This document shows positions 9,832-17,941 of a stretch of DNA of 64,000 bases, piece after piece (the first letter of the stretch is position 1; each line of letters opens with the position of its first letter). The notes below the pieces were generated by a model, which saw only the letters and a list, made by a program, of their open reading frames with translations, was not told the origin of the DNA and made no database searches. Source of the DNA: Foliamicus sp963666765 (GTDB lineage Bacteria; Pseudomonadota; Gammaproteobacteria; Steroidobacterales; Foliamicaceae); NCBI GenBank assembly GCA_963666765.1, contig OY762933.1, positions 2,480,001 to 2,544,000 on the forward strand, in the 5' to 3' direction. Position numbers and translations under genes: made by a program.

Positions 9832-11577
9832 TTGACTTCCGGAAACTCGGAGCGCAACGATAGACTGCGCTATCAGGCTGACGAGCACCCGCCGGCCGCG
9901 CTGAGTATCGGCCTTGGTGTGCAACTTGCCGGCCTCAATCTGGCCGCCATCATGCTGATTCCCACCGTCGTGATGCGCGCGGCCGGCCAATCCGAAGACT
10001 ATGTGGCCTGGGCCGTTACCGCGTCGGTCGCGATATGCGGCATTACCACGGTTCTGCAGGCGCTCCGCTTCGGCCGGATTGGCGCGAAATACATGATCGT
10101 AATGGGATCTTCCGGCGCATTCATGCCGGTCTGCGTTGCTGCTCTGGTGCAAGGCGGCCCCGCCATGCTGGCGACGCTCGTTCTGGTTTCCTGCCTGGTC
10201 CCGTTTGCGCTTTCGTGGAGACTGTCGCTGTTTCAGCGGATACTGACCCCGGCGGTTTCCGGCACGGTCGTCATGCTGATTCCGATTACGCTCCTGCCCA
10301 TTGCCGGCGACATGTTGACCGGCCTGCCCGACACATCGCCGCCGCCCGGGGCCGTCGCCAGCATTGTCCTTACGCTGGCCACAATTGCGGGCATTGCTCT
10401 CGCAGGACGAGGCGCACTGCGACTGTGGTCCCCGGTGATCGGTGTTGCCGTGGGCACCACCACGGCGGCTTTCTTCGGCCTGTATGACTTCGGCCGGGTA
10501 TGGGAGGCGGCCTGGGTTGGGCTGCCGAAGGCAGGTTGGCCTGGATTCGAAATTGGGCCGGAGTTCTTTACGCTCTTGCCCGGGTTCCTGCTGGCCGGCG
10601 TTGTCGCCTCTATTCGAACAATGGCCGGCGCCATTGCCATCCAGCGGATTTCCTGGCGGCGCAACCGGGCGACAGACTTTCGGGCGGTGCAGGGAGCGAT
10701 GACTGTGGACGGTCTGGCGACACTGTTTTCCGGCGTTACCGGGACCGTTCCCAGCACGGCCTACTCGGTCGGCGTTTCGATGGCCGAGCTTACCGGCGTT
10801 GCCGCTCGCGCGGTGGGGGTTGCCGCCGGCGTGTTCTTCATTGCGCTGCCGTTCTTTCCAAAGGTATTGGCTGCAATCCTGGCTATACCGGATCCGGTGT
10901 TCGGCACGTACCTGGTCATTCTGCTGGCGACGCTGTTTATGGTGGGTGTGAGGATGGCCCTGCAGGGCGGACTCGATTACCGGAAGTCGTTCATTATCGG
11001 AATCGCTTTTCTTGTTGGAGTGTGTTGCCACTACGGGCTGGTATTTCCGCGGGAGATCTCGGAATTTGCCGGCGGCCTGTTCCGCAACGGCATGAATTCC
11101 GGAGGGTTGACGGCCATCATCCTGAGCGCATTGGTGGGAGCGACCCGTCCGCGCAGGCGTTGCCTCAATACCGAACTGGATCCATCGGCGTTACCCCTGA
11201 TCAAGGGTTTCCTGATCAAGTTCGGCGAGGCCAGCGGGTTGGCGGCAGAGATGATAGGCAGCCTGCAGGCCGTTGCCCAGGAAGCGGTTCTTACCTTCAT
11301 CCGCCAAGACGAAACGCTCGGCAAGCAAGACCGGCGAGGGCTCATACTCAGCGCCAGCCGGGAGGGCGGGGGCGCCGTGCTGGAGTTTGTCGTTGCCGCA
11401 AGGGACGACAATATCGAGGACCGCATCGCATTGTTGGGCGAGCAGCAGGAAGAGCAGGCCCCCGAGCAGGACGACCCTTCCCTGCGCCTCCTGCGGCAGT
11501 TGTCTTCCTCCGTTCATCATCAGCAGTTTCACGACACGGATATCGTTACTGTGCGCGTTGGCGCCCCCGGCGGTTAG
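9832..11577 (+). CDS. NCS2-family (uracil/xanthine permease type) transporter with C-terminal ATPase-like domain
   Basis: Inner-membrane permease of the nucleobase:cation symporter-2 (SLC23/UraA) type, 581 residues. Residues about 20-440 are a run of hydrophobic segments. The frame is open back into the PKS, but TTG at 9832 has an AAGGGA ribosome site 8-9 bases upstream and sits directly after the PKS stop, so it is the likely start. After about residue 445 come some 130 soluble residues. These resemble the RsbW-like HATPase fold found in anti-sigma factors: a helix ending in QAVAQEAVLTFI where the N-box lies, and an ending of the type LRLLRQLSSSVHHQQF. Clear ATP-binding G-boxes are not visible, so this tail may be degenerate. 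Transport substrate is unknown. Its place between the PKS and the ACP suggests co-transcription with the cluster. Confidence 0.8.
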   Translation: MTSGNSERNDRLRYQADEHPPAALSIGLGVQLAGLNLAAIMLIPTVVMRAAGQSEDYVAWAVTASVAICGITTVLQALRFGRIGAKYMIVMGSSGAFMPVCVAALVQGGPAMLATLVLVSCLVPFALSWRLSLFQRILTPAVSGTVVMLIPITLLPIAGDMLTGLPDTSPPPGAVASIVLTLATIAGIALAGRGALRLWSPVIGVAVGTTTAAFFGLYDFGRVWEAAWVGLPKAGWPGFEIGPEFFTLLPGFLLAGVVASIRTMAGAIAIQRISWRRNRATDFRAVQGAMTVDGLATLFSGVTGTVPSTAYSVGVSMAELTGVAARAVGVAAGVFFIALPFFPKVLAAILAIPDPVFGTYLVILLATLFMVGVRMALQGGLDYRKSFIIGIAFLVGVCCHYGLVFPREISEFAGGLFRNGMNSGGLTAIILSALVGATRPRRRCLNTELDPSALPLIKGFLIKFGEASGLAAEMIGSLQAVAQEAVLTFIRQDETLGKQDRRGLILSASREGGGAVLEFVVAARDDNIEDRIALLGEQQEEQAPEQDDPSLRLLRQLSSSVHHQQFHDTDIVTVRVGAPGG

Positions 11578-11702
11578 GCGCGGCGATCGACTGCGCATTG
11601 GGCTCAACAACTTGAGCGCTTCAGGAGCAAGGAGAAGTGTCAGGGAATTCGAGTATGATTGCGCTCGCGGGCCAAAAGACCTAACCAGGAGGAACTATCA
11701 CC

Positions 11703-11948
11703 ATGGCTACATCTGCGGAAAGAATCAGGGCGCTGGTCAACGACAACATCGAAGTGGATGGAAACGCCCTGGATATTCCGGACAACATGGATTTCAGTCT
11801 CTCTGCCGCGGGCGTATCGTCCATGGATATGGTGGCGTTGGGCAAGCTGATTGCCAAGGAGTTCAACATTACCTTTACCCTGGACGACTGCACCGCCCTC
11901 GACAACCTCACAAAGGTAGTCGCATTCGTAGACAGTAAGGCTGCGTAG
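11703..11948 (+). CDS. Discrete acyl carrier protein
   Basis: Small acidic carrier protein of 81 residues. Ser40 in the context AAGVSSMDMVAL matches the phosphopantetheine attachment site, where classical ACPs read LGxDSLxxxEL. A strong AGGAGG ribosome site lies 10 bases before the ATG, and a TATGAT box at 11654 could be a -10 element, although no good -35 is seen. It lies 125 bases after the permease and just before the hydrolase. Because the PKS has no carrier domain after its second KS-AT, this protein is the natural candidate to carry the product or to serve KS2 in trans (inference). It could also serve another acyl pathway. Confidence 0.88.
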   Translation: MATSAERIRALVNDNIEVDGNALDIPDNMDFSLSAAGVSSMDMVALGKLIAKEFNITFTLDDCTALDNLTKVVAFVDSKAA

Positions 11949-12025
11949 CGTTCTCGCGAGTGACCGGCGGAACTTTTCGTATTTCTTCCGGTTTGTTCGC
12001 ACGATAACCCGGAGCCGGCGCGGCC

Positions 12026-12958
12026 TTGGCTGAGCAAGCCAATGAGCTGACCAGGTTGTCAACACCTCGCTGGGTGCTGCCTGAGCCGCACTCCACCCAT
12101 GAGGTTCCCGTCGACGATGACACGGTCATCATTCTGCGACGTCACGGCAATCGCGATGGCGCCCGGCTCATTCTGACTCACGGCAACGGACTTGCGATAG
12201 ACCTCTACTATCCGTTCTGGTCGCTGCTAACCAACGAGTTTGATGTCGTCGTCCATGACTTGAGGAACCATGGCTGGAATCGGGTCAGCGCGCTGGATAG
12301 GCACAACATGCCCACGCTGGCCGTTGACCATGACTGCATCCTCGAAGCAGTTACGTCGCGTTACGGAGAGAAACCCGCGGTAGGCGTATTTCATTCCGTG
12401 GCGGCGCTGGCGGCGCTCTTGTCGCCCGCCAAGGGCAGGGACTACGCGGGGCTGGTGCTTTTCGATCCGCCGCTTTGCAAAGCCGGACGCAGTTACTTTG
12501 ACTTTGATGCCGCGGCGATGCAAAACGCTGCCCAGGCTCGCCGGCGCACCGTCCGCTTTGAGTCCCTGCGCCAGTTTGTTGAATTGGTCGCAATCTTTCC
12601 CTTGTACCGGCAGGCGCTGCCCGGCGTAATCAGCCTGCTTGCCGACACCACGCTGCGCCGGCGTACTGACGGTGACGGCTATGAGTTGCGCTGCCCCTGC
12701 GAGTATGAAGCGCAGATCGTCGAATATGCCTCGGTCTTTGCGGTGACTATCAATTTCGACTCCTTCCATTGCCCGATCAAGGTGATTGGCGCGGATCCGA
12801 CCCTTCCCTTTTCCTACCTCCCGAGTATGGACTTAAGCCACATCATGAGCGTTGACTACGACTTTGTGCCGGACGCAACCCATTTCCTGCAACTGGAACA
12901 GCCGGACGTGTGCGTGGCCTCGATGCGCGGGTTCCTTGACGAGATTTCATTCACCTGA
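12026..12958 (+). CDS. Alpha/beta-hydrolase, possible thioesterase of the PKS cluster
   Basis: Soluble alpha/beta-hydrolase of 310 residues beginning at TTG 12026; there is no in-frame ATG near the start, and a GGAG lies about 12 bases upstream. The early HGNG turn is the oxyanion-hole region. The nucleophile elbow reads GVFHSVAAL: the serine is kept, but the canonical GxSxG glycines are Phe and Ala. A late His in DATHFLQLEQ fits the catalytic histidine. It sits 77 bases after the free ACP and is convergent with the PPTase across a long inverted repeat. Release or editing of the ACP-bound polyketide is the simplest role, but this is inferred from context only. Confidence 0.75.
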   Translation: MAEQANELTRLSTPRWVLPEPHSTHEVPVDDDTVIILRRHGNRDGARLILTHGNGLAIDLYYPFWSLLTNEFDVVVHDLRNHGWNRVSALDRHNMPTLAVDHDCILEAVTSRYGEKPAVGVFHSVAALAALLSPAKGRDYAGLVLFDPPLCKAGRSYFDFDAAAMQNAAQARRRTVRFESLRQFVELVAIFPLYRQALPGVISLLADTTLRRRTDGDGYELRCPCEYEAQIVEYASVFAVTINFDSFHCPIKVIGADPTLPFSYLPSMDLSHIMSVDYDFVPDATHFLQLEQPDVCVASMRGFLDEISFT

Positions 12959-12992
12959 TCCTTCGGGAACGACTGCGGGATCGTGCTGTCCC

Positions 12993-13094
12993 GCCCTGCG
13001 ATCCCCCTCCTTTGGGGAGACGCATGAATTCATCCTGAAGCTCGATTCGGGCATCCTGCCCTCAACGCTCCCCAAAGGAGGGGGATCGCAGGGC
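12993..13094. repeat. Structured repeat family 1, copy A (26-bp perfect inverted repeat, conserved core)
   Basis: Arms 12993-13018 and 13069-13094 are perfectly complementary over 26 bases, extendable by one pair, around a 50-base interior. The interior, read on the minus strand, holds a small GGGC/GCCC hairpin followed by AGCTTCA and GGATGAATTCATGCG. That same core occurs in the copies at 21595 and 55966, whose arms are quite different in sequence. It lies between the convergent hydrolase and PPTase genes, where it could act as a bidirectional terminator. No U-tract is present. Confidence 0.85.
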
Positions 13095-13095
13095 T

Positions 13096-13893
13096 TCAGC
13101 AGGCGTTGGGCGCTGGGCCGTCATCATTGGGGACGCATTCGTGGGCGATGGCGGCGGCGAATTCCGGGGTACCGAGGTTCTCGAGCCGCCAGCGCACCTC
13201 GGGCAGCTGCGGAAACCGAAATTCACAAAGCCTTTGTCCGTTGCACATGGACGGAGGAATCTCGAATTCCGAGATGTGGAGAGAAAACCCCTTCCCGAGC
13301 GCCTTTACCAGCGCCTCCTTCATCGTCCACAGGCGAAAGAAGAGCTGCCGCCTGCGCTCGGCGTCGGTGCCGGCCAGCTGCGACTGTTCTGCGGGGGTAA
13401 GCACTTCCGCGATCAGCACATCCAGTTTGCGGCGCCGGCCGCGCGGTTCCACGTCCACGCCCAGCCTCCCACGACCGGTCAGCGCGATGAGTCCGTGGCG
13501 CCCGCTGTGGCTGACGTTGAAACTGATCGAAACGGGCCGGCCACGTACCCGAGCCGCCGGTTTCCCGTAGTCTCCGTCCTCGAACGTCAGTTCCCCGTTG
13601 GCGCAAGCCAGCTGCTCGCAGAGCATCACCCGCAGCGCGGCCCGGCACAAGGCGAATTCGCGGCGCGGCCGATCAAGCCGGAACCTGCTCCAGCGGGCCT
13701 GTTCCTCTTCGTCCAGCCAGGCGAAAGCCGACCGTTCATGAGGCGCCTGCGGGCTGAGGTCGACATGGAAGATTTCGGCATGGCCCGCCTTGCGAAAGGG
13801 GCGCCACCAGCGGTCGCTCGGAGAAGGCCGCCTGGAGGCATCAGCCTGCAGGTCATGCCCCGACGCCACGGTTGGATGGTCCTGTTTTTTCAT
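13096..13893 (-). CDS. Sfp-type 4'-phosphopantetheinyl transferase
   Basis: Transfers phosphopantetheine from CoA to carrier-protein serines. The 265-residue protein has the Sfp/EntD-family signature in order: FNVSHSGRHGL, GVDVEP (Mg-binding Asp and Glu) and FFRLWTMKEALVKALG. The length is normal for the Sfp group and longer than AcpS, so it is likely to act on the PKS ACP domain and the free ACP nearby. The ATG at 13893 has no obvious ribosome site, so the start is less certain than the frame. Transcription is convergent with the hydrolase. Confidence 0.93.
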   Translation of the reverse strand: MKKQDHPTVASGHDLQADASRRPSPSDRWWRPFRKAGHAEIFHVDLSPQAPHERSAFAWLDEEEQARWSRFRLDRPRREFALCRAALRVMLCEQLACANGELTFEDGDYGKPAARVRGRPVSISFNVSHSGRHGLIALTGRGRLGVDVEPRGRRRKLDVLIAEVLTPAEQSQLAGTDAERRRQLFFRLWTMKEALVKALGKGFSLHISEFEIPPSMCNGQRLCEFRFPQLPEVRWRLENLGTPEFAAAIAHECVPNDDGPAPNAC

Positions 13894-13938
13894 GGGCGGT
13901 CAGGTGGCATAATCGGCGCTGATTCTATTGCCGAATCC

Positions 13939-14101
13939 TAGTATGCTGTCCCGCAAATAACTACCATAATTCGCGGCCCTTTTTCCTCCCCGGCTGCGTT
14001 GCTCCTCCTTATGTGGGGCCTGCCACACTGCGTCGTCGCGCCTTGCCGGGAAGAAATCATGCCTCGCGCCTTATGGCAGTTATTTGCGGGACAGCACACT
14101 A
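13939..14101. mobile_element. MITE-like element with 37-bp terminal inverted repeats
   Basis: Left end 13939-13975 and right end 14065-14101 are inverted repeats matching at 33 of 37 positions (shared CTGTCCCGCAAATAACT). The element is 163 bases long, has no coding capacity, and has TA at both outer ends, as expected for a TA target duplication. The interior carries a copy of repeat family 2 (13989-14050). It looks like a non-autonomous transposon, possibly moved by an IS630/Tc1-like transposase; that assignment is inference. It ends 11 bases before the ATG of the next gene, so it supplies that gene's upstream region. Confidence 0.75.
13989..14050. repeat. Structured repeat family 2, copy 1
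   Basis: Outer arms CCCGGC (13989) and GCCGGG (14045), a conserved block CTGCGTTGCTC, a central hairpin TGTGG/CCACA (14012-14027), and a second conserved block TCGCGCCTTGCC. The minus-strand copy at 57642-57712 has the same two blocks, but different outer arms and a different central hairpin. It lies inside the MITE-like element. Confidence 0.65.
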
Positions 14102-14112
14102 CCGGAGCGCCA

Positions 14113-15111
14113 ATGAACAATATCGTCGGCAGCAAGGCCCTGGTCTTGCGCTATTTCGACGAATTCGAGAACGCGGACGCGGACGGCATTGAGCGAGCCA
14201 TTGTTCGTCATGCCGTCGAAAATCTTCGCTTCCGCGGTGTTCACCCCTTCAACGAGATTGAGGGCGCGAATGAGATAGCCGACAAGGTGTGGCGTCCCTT
14301 GCGAGAAGCATTTCCGCGCATGCAGCGGCGCCAGGAAATCTTCATGGCCGGCCCCAACTGGGTCGACGGGACCATGTGGGTCACCAGCATGGGGAAGTTC
14401 TTCGGATTGTTCGACAACGACTGGCTGGGTATTCCGTCCACCGGCAAGATCGCCATGCTGCCCTATTGTGAGTTTTTCCGCATAGAGGACGGGAAAATCG
14501 CGGAAACCGCGCTGTTCTGCGACATCGTGAGCGTAATGCAGCAGGCCGGTCTCAATCCGCTCCCGATTCAGACCGGCTCGGGCATTCTCCACCCGCCGCC
14601 GAGAACTCAGGACGGCCTGTTGCTTGAGCCCCAGAACGAGGCGGAATCGAAGAAAACGCTGGAACTCATCCTGCGCATGTGCGACGACCTTGTCGAGAAG
14701 GACGGATGGCAATCGCCGAACTCCTCGTTGGCGTCGACCTGGCATGACGACATGATCTGGTTCGGGCCGGCGGGCATCGGCTCGACGTACACGATCGAGC
14801 GCTACCAGGTGCAGCACCAGGGGCCCTTTCGGGCTGGCCTGAACGACATCGTGTTCAACGGGCATGTGCTGGAGCATGCCGAGGGTTGTTATGGCGCATG
14901 GTTCGGCTGGGCCAACTTGAGCCTCAAGCAGGGCGAAGGGTTCATGGGCCTGCCGGCCTCGGAGCGGCCGACAGAGATGCGCGTGGTGGACATGTACCGG
15001 CGCGACGGCGACAAACTGGCGGAGAACTGGGTGTTCATCGACATGCTGCATTACCTCAAGCCTCTGGGCGTGGACCTCCTCGAGCGCTGCCGTTCGATCA
15101 CCCGCACCTGA
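14113..15111 (+). CDS. Double NTF2/SnoaL-like protein, subtype A
   Basis: 332 residues made of two NTF2/SnoaL-like halves, about 1-155 and 175-325. Each has the family pattern of an N-terminal helix pair followed by curved sheet, ending in strands of the type YCEFFRIEDGKIAE and MYRRDGDKLAENWVF. No signal peptide is visible. The frame is open further upstream into the MITE-like element, but ATG 14113 has GGAG five bases before it and starts the homologous region. The next gene, at 15112, begins directly after the stop and is a paralogue, so the pair is an operon. SnoaL-type folds include polyketide cyclases, hydratases and isomerases; the reaction here is unknown. Confidence 0.8.
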   Translation: MNNIVGSKALVLRYFDEFENADADGIERAIVRHAVENLRFRGVHPFNEIEGANEIADKVWRPLREAFPRMQRRQEIFMAGPNWVDGTMWVTSMGKFFGLFDNDWLGIPSTGKIAMLPYCEFFRIEDGKIAETALFCDIVSVMQQAGLNPLPIQTGSGILHPPPRTQDGLLLEPQNEAESKKTLELILRMCDDLVEKDGWQSPNSSLASTWHDDMIWFGPAGIGSTYTIERYQVQHQGPFRAGLNDIVFNGHVLEHAEGCYGAWFGWANLSLKQGEGFMGLPASERPTEMRVVDMYRRDGDKLAENWVFIDMLHYLKPLGVDLLERCRSITRT

Positions 15112-16146
15112 ATGGGGATTGCCACCGAAACAACGCTGCGCAACAAGAGGCGCTACGCCGGGCTTGTCGCCGACTACGCGGATTGCGATCCCGCCCGTAT
15201 TCGGGCCGCACTGAGCGAGTTCCTGCACCCCGATGTAGCGGTGAATGTCGTCCACCCGATCAACCGCGTGGACGGTGCGCAACAGTTTCTTGAACGGGTC
15301 ATGGAACCGTTGCTGCACTCCTTTCGGTATCTGCACCGGCGCAGCGACATGCTGTTCGGTGGCGAGTACCAGGGCGCCGAGTGGGTGGTCAGCCACGGCC
15401 ATTACATAGGCGAATTCGTCAACGACTGGATGGGAATCCCTGCGCCCGGCGAGCCCATCTGGCTGCACTACGCGGAGTTTCACCGAATGGAGGCAGGCCG
15501 GTCGGTGGAGTGCTACCTGTACCTGGATATGCTGGACCTTCTGCGGCAACTGGGAAGATGGCCTTTGCCGCGTAGCGTCGGGCACGAAGGCTTTATTCCG
15601 GGGCCCGCCACAGGCGACGGAATGCTGGTCTCGCGATCGGATCCGGAACAGTCACGCTTGAGCCTCAAGACTGTGGAGGACATGCTCGCGGAACTCTGGA
15701 CCGAGGCCGAGGGCTGGCGTCCGTACTGGCATCGCAATATGTGCTGGTACGGCCCGTCGGGATACGGCAGCTATTTCGGGATGGAAGGCTTCTGCCGATT
15801 CCAGCAACCCTACGAAGGAATCTTTGAGTCCGGCCGGTTTTCCAGCGCCTTTCGCAAGTCCGGTAACGCACGCCTGGACGAACGCGTCAAAGGCCATTAC
15901 ACGCGTTTCGCCGATGGCGCGTACGTGGCTTCCGGGGGCTGGCCTTCACACGGCGGATTCATGGTGCGCCCGTGGCTGGGGGTCGAGGGGAAAGGACAGA
16001 TGTTTACCGTTCGTCTGTGCGACTTCTGGCGCAGAAGCGGAGACCTGCTGGTCGAGAACTGGGTCCTGATCGACCTCATCGACATGCTGCTGCAGCTGGA
16101 ATTCGACGTATTCCGTGAGGCCGGCATCAAGCTTCAACTCCCCTGA
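15112..16146 (+). CDS. Double NTF2/SnoaL-like protein, subtype A
   Basis: 344 residues, again two NTF2/SnoaL-like halves (about 1-160 and 185-340). It is paralogous to the preceding gene: both share the pattern NDWxGIP followed by a YxEFxRxE strand in the first half, and GPxGxGSxxxxE in the second. The ATG directly follows the TGA of the upstream gene, so translation is probably coupled. Aromatic and histidine residues are frequent around the predicted pocket, but no known catalytic pair can be assigned. It could form a hetero-oligomer with its neighbour (inference). Confidence 0.78.
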   Translation: MGIATETTLRNKRRYAGLVADYADCDPARIRAALSEFLHPDVAVNVVHPINRVDGAQQFLERVMEPLLHSFRYLHRRSDMLFGGEYQGAEWVVSHGHYIGEFVNDWMGIPAPGEPIWLHYAEFHRMEAGRSVECYLYLDMLDLLRQLGRWPLPRSVGHEGFIPGPATGDGMLVSRSDPEQSRLSLKTVEDMLAELWTEAEGWRPYWHRNMCWYGPSGYGSYFGMEGFCRFQQPYEGIFESGRFSSAFRKSGNARLDERVKGHYTRFADGAYVASGGWPSHGGFMVRPWLGVEGKGQMFTVRLCDFWRRSGDLLVENWVLIDLIDMLLQLEFDVFREAGIKLQLP

Positions 16147-16190
16147 CCGGATCCGGCTTAAGGCCTTCCTGGCCGCCCGGCAAGCAAGCC

Positions 16191-17801
16191 CTATATCAGG
16201 TCGTAAAGGATTGCCAGCGCCACCACGCAAAAAATGAAATAGACCAGCAGGAACCAGCTGGAACGGTCAATCTTTCCGGGAATCATGTACCAGCCGTCCT
16301 TCTTTTCCGGCAGCCCCTTGCGGGCGAATTCCTCTTTCTGCCCCTGCACTGTCCATAGCGACCAACGCTCCTGGCGGCCGTCGAGCAGGAAGCTGGCCGC
16401 CAGCGACACGCCGATACTGACGACTCCACCAAGGACCGCATACCAGGGCCAGGCTACGTCCATAAAGGTCTCGACGTACCAGAGCGCGACGAAACCCGCG
16501 GCGACACCCGATAGCACGCCACGCTGCGTGGTGTGCCTGGAGTAGAAGCCCAGGCCGAACATGGCAAGTTTCGACCCCACCAGGAAGACGCCCACCTTGC
16601 TGAGTATTTCCAGCACGGAGGTGTCCGCCCTCTGCGCCACGATGATGGCCGGCACGACTGTCAGCACGCCCCACATCAGCGTGAACCAGCGGGAAGCGCG
16701 CAGATAGTGTTCCTGCGAGCGTCCTTTCCTGAAGAACTTCTCGTAGAAATCCAGGGTGGTGACCGTCGCCATCGAATTGAGGCTGGAATCCAGGCTGGAC
16801 ATGGCTGCCGCCACGATGGCCGCGGTGATGACTCCCATCAGCCCCGGGATGCCGATCGTGGCTACGAAGTCCAGGACGATGCGATTGTCGTTGTCGAATT
16901 CCTTCCCGCCGTAATAGCTGTACAGCAGAATGCCGATCAGGAAGAATACGACGTAGACGAGAAACGCCGCGTAGCCCATGAAGGCATAAGCTTTCTTGGC
17001 GTCGCCCAGGGTCTTGGCGGCCAATGTGCGCTGAATCATCATCTGGTTTACGCCGTACACCACCACGTGATACACGGACATGGCGATTACGCCGGTCCAG
17101 ATGGTGGCGACCACGGACGGATCGAAGGTGTATTCGAACGGATTGGCCCTGCCGATTTCCTTCAGTCCCTGCAACGAGCCCAGGAACCCATCGGGAAGGT
17201 CGGCAATGAGGGCCACGGCCACGATGGCGGCGCCGATGAACAGGATGGCGCTCTGGATCAGGTCGGTCCAGATCACCGCGGAGATGCCGCCCAGCATCGT
17301 GTAGGTGACGGCCACCACCGCGATGATCAGGATGGCGTTGACGACGTCCATGCCGGTGATGAGCTGCAGCACCAGCGCGGTGGTGTAAAGCATGATTCCC
17401 GAGTAGGCGATGTTGCCGAAGAGAAACACCGCCGACATCAGCGTGCGGGAGGCCAGACCGAAGCGGCGTTCCAGGTAATCGAATATCGACGCGACCCCGG
17501 TGTTGTAGAAGAACGGCAGGAACAGCGCGTTGACGATGAAGATGACAATTGGGTAGTTGATGTGGATGAAGATGACCGCGAAGCCGTCCTTGTACGACCA
17601 CGCCGGTCCGCCCAGGAAGGTGATTGCGCCGAAATAGGTCGCCACCACTGAAACGCCGATGACCCACCAGGGCGTCGTGCGCTGCCCAAGGTAGTAATGC
17701 TGCGCGGTCTGAACGCGCTTGCTCAGGAAATAGCCGAGAACCAGCGTGCCCGCCAGGTAAGCGACCACTATGGTCCAGTTCAGCGTGCCGAAGTCCGTCA
17801 T
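16191..17801 (-). CDS. Sodium:solute symporter (SSS family)
   Basis: 536-residue inner-membrane protein with about 13 hydrophobic segments. Typical SSS features are the early YFLSKR and YYLGQR segments, GGPAWSYKDG in the TM2 region, and AAAMSSLDSSLNS near the TM8-9 region where the family binds Na+. A soluble insert and last helix close the chain. An AGAAGA ribosome site precedes ATG 17801. The substrate is not evident. It lies downstream of a TonB receptor on the same strand, so the two may move the same compound across outer and inner membranes (inference). Confidence 0.9.
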   Translation of the reverse strand: MTDFGTLNWTIVVAYLAGTLVLGYFLSKRVQTAQHYYLGQRTTPWWVIGVSVVATYFGAITFLGGPAWSYKDGFAVIFIHINYPIVIFIVNALFLPFFYNTGVASIFDYLERRFGLASRTLMSAVFLFGNIAYSGIMLYTTALVLQLITGMDVVNAILIIAVVAVTYTMLGGISAVIWTDLIQSAILFIGAAIVAVALIADLPDGFLGSLQGLKEIGRANPFEYTFDPSVVATIWTGVIAMSVYHVVVYGVNQMMIQRTLAAKTLGDAKKAYAFMGYAAFLVYVVFFLIGILLYSYYGGKEFDNDNRIVLDFVATIGIPGLMGVITAAIVAAAMSSLDSSLNSMATVTTLDFYEKFFRKGRSQEHYLRASRWFTLMWGVLTVVPAIIVAQRADTSVLEILSKVGVFLVGSKLAMFGLGFYSRHTTQRGVLSGVAAGFVALWYVETFMDVAWPWYAVLGGVVSIGVSLAASFLLDGRQERWSLWTVQGQKEEFARKGLPEKKDGWYMIPGKIDRSSWFLLVYFIFCVVALAILYDLI

Positions 17802-17852
17802 CTTCTAGTCACTTACGGGAGTGGGGGCACTGCCCTCACAGCGTCCCTCCCT

Positions 17853-17881
17853 CTACGAAGGCGGGACGCCTTCGCTCCCGG
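17853..17881 (-). repeat. 29-base repeat unit shared with the end of the symporter gene at 59202
   Basis: Read on the minus strand this matches 59202-59230 at 26 of 29 positions (CCGGGAGCGAAGGCGTC shared exactly). Here it is intergenic, between the SSS symporter and the TonB receptor terminator. There it forms the last codons of a gene. A GCGTCCC/GGGACGC hairpin overlaps it. Confidence 0.6.
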
Positions 17882-17884
17882 TCG

Positions 17885-17921
17885 AAAAAAGGCCGGGCTC
17901 CACCATGGCGGAACCCGGCCT
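17885..17921 (-). terminator. Rho-independent terminator of the TonB receptor gene
   Basis: On the minus strand, an AGGCCGGG...CCCGGCCT stem (17890-17921) is followed directly by a run of six T. It lies 20 bases after the receptor stop codon. Confidence 0.8.
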
Positions 17922-17941
17922 GTAAGCAGTGGTTGGTCGGT

